Shown: positions 8,911-15,118 of the stretch, one piece after another
How positions within the stretch are numbered: the stretch's first letter is position 1
Layout: each line of letters starts with the position of its first letter
NCBI RefSeq assembly: GCF_000428045.1
Contig: NZ_ATZE01000010.1
Span: 90,072-154,071 of the forward strand
DNA: 64,000 nt
Direction of reading: 5' to 3'
Origin: Sedimenticola selenatireducens DSM 17993
GTDB taxonomy: Bacteria; Pseudomonadota; Gammaproteobacteria; Chromatiales; Chromatiaceae
Notes under the pieces: model-generated
Seen by the model: only the letters and a program-made list of their open reading frames with translations
The model's database searches: none
Told to the model about the DNA's origin: nothing
Program-made: the position numbers and the translations under genes

Positions 8911-8962
8911 CTGTAGGAGCGGCGCCCTCGCCGTGATTCGGCCCGGGGCTGACCTCCTACAG
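8911..8962. repeat. REP element, CTGTAGGAG type
   Basis: CTGTAGGAG (8911-8919) pairs with CTCCTACAG (8954-8962). The GTAGGAGCGGC core resembles REP elements common in pseudomonads and other gammaproteobacteria; a related pair lies at 34961-35074. A degenerate copy of the GTTGGGGT family follows at about 8968-8995. Confidence 0.65.
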
Positions 8963-9023
8963 CTCGATGGGTGAGCCAGCGAACCCCAGCCTACGAGCCT
9001 CTCTTTAACGTGTTTTTCCAGCG

Positions 9024-9956
9024 TTAATCATCCAACAGATTTTCCCAAAAGGTTTCGTGTTTGGAGCGCATCTCATCGCTGCTCTCCCGCGTCCGGGATG
9101 CGCGCTCCCGCCCGACCGCCTCACTCACCTCCAGGGCAAGATCGGAAAAAGCGGCGGCAGCCACGCTTTCGGGACGACCAATCACCAGTGGCAGACCACC
9201 ATCGGCCAGCATCTGCCCCTCCGGATCGAGTGGCACGCCGCCCAGGAACTTGACATGCTTGCGTCCGGCCAGGGCCTTTGCCGCACCATCGGGGAACAGC
9301 GGCTGCACCTCACCACAACATGGGCAGAGGTAGCTGCCCATGTTCTCCACCAGGCCGAACACCGGGATATCGAGGTCGTGAAACATGGCGATTCCCCGGG
9401 CCGCATCGACCACCGAGAGTTTCTGTGGAGTGGTCACCAGCACCGCGCCGGTGACCGGAATCTGCTCCAGTATGGTGAGCGGAACGTCACCGGTGCCGGG
9501 CGGCAGGTCCACCAGCAGGATATCCAGCTCCGGCCAGGCGATATCGTGGAACATCTGGGTCAGGGCCTGGGTCACCAAGGGTCCCTTCCACACCAGCGCC
9601 GCCTCGGGTGGCAGGACGTTACCCACCGACACGGTCCAGACGCCGTGATTCTGCACCGGCAGGGTGCGTCCCTCGTCATCCACCGGGAGCTCGCGGTCGG
9701 TACCCATCATGCGGGTGATCGACGGACCGTACAGGTCGGCATCGAGGATGCCGACACGCTTGCCGGCCCGGGCCAGGGCGCAGGCCAGGTTGACGGTGAC
9801 GGTGGATTTGCCGACCCCGCCCTTGCCGCTGGCCACCAGGACGATATCCTCGATCCCGGCAACCGGCGCCTGGGGCTCGGCATACCAGGCCTGCTCACTT
9901 CCGGGATCGCCCCTATTCACCTGCACGTCAATGGGAAACTCCGGTAATCCGCTCAT
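9024..9956 (-). CDS. Mrp/NBP35-family iron-sulfur carrier ATPase (copy 1)
   Basis: 310-residue P-loop ATPase with deviant Walker A GKGGVGKS (about 44-51), Walker A' DADLYGPS, and a CPCC motif providing the CXXC cluster-binding pair in the C-terminal half. It lacks the N-terminal MIP18/DUF59 domain found in copy 2. The start codon overlaps the stop of copy 2 (ATGA). Mrp proteins bind and transfer [4Fe-4S] clusters. Their placement among at least three FeS proteins suggests dedicated maturation of this complex. Confidence 0.92.
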   Translation of the reverse strand: MSGLPEFPIDVQVNRGDPGSEQAWYAEPQAPVAGIEDIVLVASGKGGVGKSTVTVNLACALARAGKRVGILDADLYGPSITRMMGTDRELPVDDEGRTLPVQNHGVWTVSVGNVLPPEAALVWKGPLVTQALTQMFHDIAWPELDILLVDLPPGTGDVPLTILEQIPVTGAVLVTTPQKLSVVDAARGIAMFHDLDIPVFGLVENMGSYLCPCCGEVQPLFPDGAAKALAGRKHVKFLGGVPLDPEGQMLADGGLPLVIGRPESVAAAAFSDLALEVSEAVGRERASRTRESSDEMRSKHETFWENLLDD

Positions 9957-11023
9957 ACCCCTGCCTCCTTCCGCACAGCCAGTTTCAGATCATCGGCGAT
10001 TCGGCTCGCCAGGGCATGGAATAACGCCCCGTTACCGGCACTCTCCCTGGCCACCGGCTCGCCACTGTCAGAACCCACCGCCACCTCCGGAATGAACGGC
10101 AGACTGGCCAGCAGCGGCAGACCGGTCAGGTCTGACAGCCCGGTGGCCCCGCCGGCACCAAACAGGGCACCCACATGTCCGCAACGCCGGCAACTGACCC
10201 CGGCCATGTTCTCCACCAGCCCCAGGCAGGGGACCGCCAGGTCGGCAAACATCTCCAGCCCACGCCGCACGTCATCGATGGCCACCTGTCCCGGGGAGGT
10301 GACGGTGATCACGCCGGACAGTGCCACGACACGGGCCACCGCCAGATGCACGTCCGAGGTTCCCGGAGGCAGGTCCACCAGCAGGATATCCAGGGCGCCC
10401 CAGTCTATATCGTTGAACAACTGCGGCAGCCCCTCGTCCACCAGGGATCCACGCCAGATCAGGGCCTGCGCCTCGGGCAGTAGCAGGCCGATCGACATCA
10501 TGCGTACGCCGAACGCCTCCCGGGGAGCGATACAATCGCCCGCCGCCGTGGTTTCTGCCCGTCCACTCACCCCCAGCAGGGTCGGCGCCGAGGGTCCGTA
10601 GACATCGGCATCCAGCAATCCCACGGCGTACCCCTGCTGCGCCAGAGCCACGGCAAGATTGGCCGTCAGGGTTGACTTGCCCACCCCACCCTTGCCGCTG
10701 TGCACACCCACCACGTGGCGGATACCCGGCAACGAGTCACGCCCGGCAATGGAGCGGGGGCGCGGCTTTACCACAGCGCGCTCAACACCCGGCAGGGATT
10801 CCACCAGCGGGATGATCGCATCAGCCAGCGGTTCCAATGCATCCTCCGCAATCCGCTCCGGGTCCAGCAGCACACGGACGGCACCCGCCGTGGCCACCAC
10901 GTCATACACCTGGCCGGCGCTAACGACATCCGGACCGCCGTCACTCAGACTGAGTTGGCGCAAGCTTTCCAGCACCTGCTGCTCCAGACTCTGTATCGGT
11001 TGATATGAGCAATTCATGGACAT
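9953..11023 (-). CDS. Mrp/NBP35-family iron-sulfur carrier ATPase (copy 2, with MIP18 domain)
   Basis: 356 residues: an N-terminal MIP18/DUF59-like domain (about 10-95) fused to the P-loop ATPase with GKGGVGKS, DADVYGPS and the CRRC cluster-binding pair. This is the standard Mrp/ApbC layout. It overlaps the preceding small cytochrome by 10 bases and the second Mrp by 4 bases. A tandem of one full-length and one short Mrp may form a heterodimer like eukaryotic Nbp35-Cfd1 (inference). Confidence 0.93.
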   Translation of the reverse strand: MSMNCSYQPIQSLEQQVLESLRQLSLSDGGPDVVSAGQVYDVVATAGAVRVLLDPERIAEDALEPLADAIIPLVESLPGVERAVVKPRPRSIAGRDSLPGIRHVVGVHSGKGGVGKSTLTANLAVALAQQGYAVGLLDADVYGPSAPTLLGVSGRAETTAAGDCIAPREAFGVRMMSIGLLLPEAQALIWRGSLVDEGLPQLFNDIDWGALDILLVDLPPGTSDVHLAVARVVALSGVITVTSPGQVAIDDVRRGLEMFADLAVPCLGLVENMAGVSCRRCGHVGALFGAGGATGLSDLTGLPLLASLPFIPEVAVGSDSGEPVARESAGNGALFHALASRIADDLKLAVRKEAGV

Positions 11024-11298
11024 ATTAAAGCTTCCTTCAGGTAGTCCCGGATAGCCAGCGCCTCCTCGGCACTGATCACCTGGTCGGCGCCGTGTTCATG
11101 GCGCATTACATCGACAATGGCTGGCCGCAACGCCGGTTCAAATTCGCACAGACGCGCAATTCGCAGTTCGTGACAACTGGAGCAACGCGCCAGAAACAGC
11201 TCCCTCGGTGTTCGCGGCAGCATGGCCCACCAGACGAACACCGCCGAAAGCAGGACCATCAACACCCCGGCACCCATCCACTTCCCCCTACTTTGCAT
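11014..11298 (-). CDS. Small membrane-anchored monohaem cytochrome c
   Basis: 94 residues with one N-terminal transmembrane helix (about 8-27, uncleaved type) and a single CSSCH haem site near residue 40. No obvious Met axial ligand follows in a canonical position, though Met64 or a His (H67, H69) could serve. The protein is very short for a class I cytochrome. It is coupled to the Mrp gene downstream by a 10-base overlap. It probably faces the periplasm and carries electrons for the molybdopterin complex. Confidence 0.75.
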   Translation of the reverse strand: MQSRGKWMGAGVLMVLLSAVFVWWAMLPRTPRELFLARCSSCHELRIARLCEFEPALRPAIVDVMRHEHGADQVISAEEALAIRDYLKEALICP

Positions 11299-11361
11299 GA
11301 CAGACAGTGGACAGGTTATGGATCGAACCAGTCCATCTCCGATCCCTTTGCCTGCGCGTCT

Positions 11362-12513
11362 CTAGCCGGACAGCATGTCGAGCCACTCGTCATCCAGCTC
11401 CTGTTCATTGCCACATATCCGGCAGTTCTCTTGTCCCGACTGCTCCGGGACAAAGGGTGTCCCGCAACGACCGCAAGGCCGTTGGCGGAGGTGGATTAAC
11501 CGCGAACGGCCCGCCTCCAGCTCTTCCAGGGCGAGGGCGGAATGCGGCACCATCGCCCCTTCGGGGCAGATGCGCTCACACAGCAGGCAGTCAGTGCAGA
11601 GCAGCGGATCGAAGCTCAGCTCCCGTGCCTGGCCACTCTCAGCGGCCTGCAGGGCACCCGTGGGACAGCGTTCGCCGCAGGCCAGGCAGCCACTGCACAG
11701 CGCATTGACCGAACGTGGCGTCCAGGGCAGCGGCGCGTCATCACGCCAGGGTACCCGGCCGATCCGACTCGCCAGCACCGCCTGGTATTGGACCGTGCGT
11801 TGCGGATACACACTGCTCTGGTAGAAAGGCAGCACGTCCGCGTCCGCCTCCTCCGGGCGGAGGCCGGGAACGATCCATTCCGCCGCCTGAGTCACCGCCT
11901 GGGCGCCACCAAAGCGCAGGAAGGCGCGGCGACTCAGGTGGGGTTGATCCTGGTACTCACGCACCGCCTTGCGCGCCCCGTCAGCGGGGGCCAGATCCAG
12001 CAGCGGCGACGCCTCGCCCAGCCATTCGTCGAGGGTCTCGGCAACCTGGCGAAGCCCGTCTCGGGCATCGCCGTAACGGCATTCGGCACAGTGATCCAGT
12101 CCATGCAGGGCCAGTATCTCCACCCCCTCCGCCCGGGCCGCGCTGATCAGGCGCGCATCGAGCACGGCATGGCAGGGGATCACCACACCGCCGCCCGCGC
12201 CGGTGCTGGCACGGCAGTGCAGATCGACCCGCTGCCGCCCTGCCAGGGCGGAGACAAAACGTTCCGGTACAAAACCGCTGGAGCGCAGGGCACCAGCCGG
12301 ACAGCTGGGCAGGCAACTGTTGCAACCGGTGCACTTCTGCTGGTCCAGATCCACGGCATCTGCCGACAGCCGCAGAGCATCGGAGGGACAGACATCGCGG
12401 CAACGGGAGCAGTGCTCCAGGCGGCCGCGCAAGTTGATGCACAGCTCTTCCTCGACGATCATTTCGGATAGCCTCAGGTAACCGTCGGCCTGTTCGGACG
12501 TGGTCATTCGCAT
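11362..12513 (-). CDS. Poly-ferredoxin with four [4Fe-4S] motifs and a zinc ribbon
   Basis: 383 residues. The N-terminal half has two cluster motifs (C25/C35/C38/C42 and C61/C64/C67/C71), then a region with isolated cysteines around HCAECRYGD that recalls MvhD/HdrA-type thiol domains. The C-terminal half has two more motifs (CSGCLACGERCP and CTDCLLCERICP) and a zinc-ribbon-like CGRC...CRIC pair. Between the halves, at residues 194-203, lies SRRAFLRFGG, a twin-arginine-like motif in the middle of the protein. An ATG at 12507 overlapping the previous stop (ATGA) is an alternative start. Probably an electron-transfer partner in the operon; the exact role is unknown. Confidence 0.8.
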   Translation of the reverse strand: MRMTTSEQADGYLRLSEMIVEEELCINLRGRLEHCSRCRDVCPSDALRLSADAVDLDQQKCTGCNSCLPSCPAGALRSSGFVPERFVSALAGRQRVDLHCRASTGAGGGVVIPCHAVLDARLISAARAEGVEILALHGLDHCAECRYGDARDGLRQVAETLDEWLGEASPLLDLAPADGARKAVREYQDQPHLSRRAFLRFGGAQAVTQAAEWIVPGLRPEEADADVLPFYQSSVYPQRTVQYQAVLASRIGRVPWRDDAPLPWTPRSVNALCSGCLACGERCPTGALQAAESGQARELSFDPLLCTDCLLCERICPEGAMVPHSALALEELEAGRSRLIHLRQRPCGRCGTPFVPEQSGQENCRICGNEQELDDEWLDMLSG

Positions 12514-12938
12514 GCCGCTTTCTCCCTGGATTCATCAGCCGCCGGCGCGGCGGCGATCTTACGCCCCAGCCAGTAGGTCAGGGCGACGGCGCTGACCATG
12601 TTGGTCGCCAGCGGCACGTTGTTCAGATCACAGACCCGGTAGAAGGGCGTGATATCCGGTTCGTCGGCAGCCGGGGTCTCCGGGTCGCGAATAAAATAGA
12701 CCGCCCGGATCGTATTGGTACAAACCAGACCGCAGAGCTGGATCTCACCACCTTTTTTTCCAGAGAAGAGGTGAGTGACTTCCAGGCCCAGTTCACGCTC
12801 TATGGCCTCCCCGGTCTCGCTGGTGGCAAGCAGGCGATACTCACTGAAGACCGCCAAGCGGTTTTTGATCAGTTTGATCAGCTCCGGCAGCTTGCGCTCG
12901 TGCGCGATCAGGATCACGGTCTGTCCGGCACCCGCCAT
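12504..12938 (-). CDS. Methylglyoxal-synthase-fold protein with substituted active site
   Basis: 144 residues that align without gaps to the E. coli MgsA core from about residue 64 to 101. Compared with MgsA numbering, His19 and Asp91/Asp101 are kept, but Asp20 is Glu, the catalytic base Asp71 is Glu (SGKKGGEIQ) and His98 is Asp (AADEPD). Methylglyoxal synthase activity is therefore doubtful; the fold may be reused for binding a phosphorylated or anionic ligand. I chose the ATG at 12938, which has a G-rich ribosome site upstream, rather than a GTG at 12947. The stop overlaps the next gene. Why an MGS-like protein sits in a respiratory operon is unknown. Confidence 0.72.
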   Translation of the reverse strand: MAGAGQTVILIAHERKLPELIKLIKNRLAVFSEYRLLATSETGEAIERELGLEVTHLFSGKKGGEIQLCGLVCTNTIRAVYFIRDPETPAADEPDITPFYRVCDLNNVPLATNMVSAVALTYWLGRKIAAAPAADESREKAACE

Positions 12939-12971
12939 GTTATGCACCCCCCAATGTTGTATGGAAGTTGT

Positions 12972-13056
12972 GTAGGTTGGGGTGAGCCCGCGAACCCCAA
13001 CGGAGTTTCATGCCTGCATGCCATGATGCTGGGGTTCGTTCCTCACCCCAACCTAC
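12972..13056. repeat. Two head-to-head GTTGGGGT repeats
   Basis: One copy (12972-13001) and an oppositely oriented copy (13029-13056) of the element also found at 2-31 and 49000-49029. Together they form a long inverted repeat in the gap between the glycosyltransferase and the MGS-like gene. The arrangement resembles a BIME-type pair of REP elements. Confidence 0.7.
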
Positions 13057-13153
13057 GGGCTTCATGGTGCTCTCGGGCCAACAAAAAAAGTGAAACATCC
13101 CTGTCTCAAGTTGGTACCGGAGTTCTGTATCTGGTTGCTTATGCATGGCGGGT

Positions 13154-14308
13154 TCAAACCTCCGAAAGCGGCGCCGGAAAGGCTGGAAGCCGATACGCCT
13201 CACCACCCGGCAGACACTCCGAGCGGACTTTCAGGTAGAGCTGCCGGTGGTCCTCGGCAAGCCGGTCGATAGACGCAAGGGGATCATCCATGGCCGCGAG
13301 CCTGTCCCTCACCCCGACCAGCCAGCGGGTCTGCTTCAGGCGGCGCTCCATGGCCGCGTGATCATCATGGGCGAAAGTACAACCGTGTATGCCTTCACGA
13401 AATTCGGCGCCCTGCACCCGGTCGGAGCGCAGCACCGGCAGACGCAGCGCGGCGGCCAGATCGAGCAGCGGACTCTTGCACTGCTTGACATAGGGCATCA
13501 GCAGCAGATCGGCATCCCGGAACAGGGCGGCGACCTCCCGGGGTGCCACATAGCGGTCGATCAGGGTGATGCGGGCGGCACGGCTGGCGGCGTCAAGCAA
13601 CGCCTCCGATATACCGCCCAGCACACCCTCGCCCGCCACCACCAGATGTACCGTCCCGGGCCAGTGGTTGCCGGCCACGGTTTCCAGCAAACGGTCCAGT
13701 CCCTTGCGCCGGCAGCCGTGGCCGAAGAACAACAGTCGACGCTCACCCGCCACTTTTTTCGGAGCAGGCGAATCAGCCTGGCATTCCAGCGCCTGCAGCG
13801 CCAGAAAGTTGGGACTGCCGGGCAGTAGCATCAACCGTTCCCCCGGCGTATCCAGCAGCTCCTCCAGGGCCCAGGCCAGGTGTGCGTCACGCGCCACCAC
13901 CCGATCAATCATGCGGTACAACAACCGGTAGGCGGGCATCAGCAGCCAGCGCTTTTCATGGGGCAGGATATTGTGCGGGGTATACACCACCCGCACCCCC
14001 TGTTTGTGCGCCCAGCGCACGAAGCGCAGGGCCCGGAAGGGATTGTCAACCCACTGCAGGTGGACGATGTCGGGACGGGTTTCGATAACCTGCCGACGCA
14101 CACAGCGCCAGCCGCGCCAACCGCCGTCCAGGCAGGCCTGCTTGTGAAACGGCACCGCCCAGTCGCCCAATTCGTCGCGCCGGCCGGTCAGCAGCTGGGT
14201 CTCGATCCCGGCCCGCTGCAGGCCCAGCGCCAGAGCGTGGCTGTAGTGGCTGAGGAATCCGCGACCGGAGGCCTCAACCAGCAACACCCGCGGGTCGTTT
14301 CTGCTCAT
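13154..14308 (-). CDS. GT-B glycosyltransferase (GT4-like)
   Basis: 384 residues with two Rossmann-like halves. The N-terminal half contains DIVHLQWVDNPFRALRF and VYTPHN; the C-terminal half has LLFFGHGCRRKGLDRLL and LIDRYVAPREVAALFRDADLLLMPY, typical of GT4 enzymes. No signal peptide, so cytoplasmic. Its start overlaps the stop of the TorD-like chaperone gene (ATGA), so it is part of the respiratory operon, which is unexpected. Donor and acceptor sugars are unknown. Confidence 0.85.
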   Translation of the reverse strand: MSRNDPRVLLVEASGRGFLSHYSHALALGLQRAGIETQLLTGRRDELGDWAVPFHKQACLDGGWRGWRCVRRQVIETRPDIVHLQWVDNPFRALRFVRWAHKQGVRVVYTPHNILPHEKRWLLMPAYRLLYRMIDRVVARDAHLAWALEELLDTPGERLMLLPGSPNFLALQALECQADSPAPKKVAGERRLLFFGHGCRRKGLDRLLETVAGNHWPGTVHLVVAGEGVLGGISEALLDAASRAARITLIDRYVAPREVAALFRDADLLLMPYVKQCKSPLLDLAAALRLPVLRSDRVQGAEFREGIHGCTFAHDDHAAMERRLKQTRWLVGVRDRLAAMDDPLASIDRLAEDHRQLYLKVRSECLPGGEAYRLPAFPAPLSEV

Positions 14309-15057
14309 AGTCCGGAGGCCTTGCGGAAATCGGCGTCGTAGTCCAGGCGCTTGGGCTCACGCCGGTTCAGCTCCGCCAGTTCGCGCAGACGCCGTCGTTC
14401 TACCCGCTGCTCCAGTTCCGACCAGAGCGCCTGTTCTGCCATCTCCAGCAACCTTTTATAGAACGGCAGCAACGCCGCTTCGGCGGCGCGTCGACACCAG
14501 CCCGGCGCCCACTCGGCCAGCTGCTCCAGCAGGAAGGTCTCACGCTGTGTCCGGTACTGTTCGGCCCGTTCGTTATCTCCGGCAAGCCGTGCGGTCGCCT
14601 CGGCTTCGGCCAGAAAGGCATAAAACCCGAGCATGGTGCCGATATGATCAGGGAACTCCCCGCTCAGGCGGTTGCGATAATCCAGGCCGGCATGGCGATA
14701 GGCCGCCGCGGCGCGATCCGCCGGCTCCTTGAACATGCAACCGGTCTCGACGACCGAGGCGTAAGGGCTGACACAGCCCGGCGCCACGAACAGCCCGGTA
14801 TACTCCTCGGCCAGGGCCTCCACCAGGGTCGCGGTCGGGGTGTGGTAAAAATCCTCGTCAAATCCCAGGCCGGCCGCGGCCAGCGGCCCGCGCAGTTCGC
14901 CGCGGATCAGGTCGATCAGAGCCGCGTCCGCCTCCTCTTCGAGACAGCGTGCCAGAAAGCCGAACAGCCCGGCCAGGGCCTGCGTCTCATCCACCTGCTC
15001 TTGTTCAAAACCGTTTTCCATTATTGCTTCCGATGCCATAGTCGTTGTTGTCTGCAT
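14305..15057 (-). CDS. TorD/DmsD-family molybdoenzyme chaperone
   Basis: 250 residues, all-helical. The pattern LAGLFGFLARCLEEE ... YTGLFVAPGCVSPYASVVETG ... DHIGTMLGFYAFL matches the TorD/DmsD/NarJ-type family, with its conserved EY..LF and DH...ML motifs. Such chaperones bind the Tat signal peptide of a molybdopterin enzyme and assist cofactor insertion. It lies just downstream of the Tat-bearing catalytic subunit. A GGGAGGAG ribosome site lies a few bases before the ATG at 15057, supporting that start. Confidence 0.9.
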   Translation of the reverse strand: MQTTTTMASEAIMENGFEQEQVDETQALAGLFGFLARCLEEEADAALIDLIRGELRGPLAAAGLGFDEDFYHTPTATLVEALAEEYTGLFVAPGCVSPYASVVETGCMFKEPADRAAAAYRHAGLDYRNRLSGEFPDHIGTMLGFYAFLAEAEATARLAGDNERAEQYRTQRETFLLEQLAEWAPGWCRRAAEAALLPFYKRLLEMAEQALWSELEQRVERRRLRELAELNRREPKRLDYDADFRKASGL

Positions 15058-15118
15058 CTCTTCTCCTCCCAGTCAGCAAGTACACCCCCGGCATCCGGGA
15101 CACCGGGGGTGTGGCAGG

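Noticed and set aside
12504-12938. Simple annotation as methylglyoxal synthase
   Set aside because: Residues equivalent to Asp20, Asp71 and His98 are all substituted, so only the fold is claimed.
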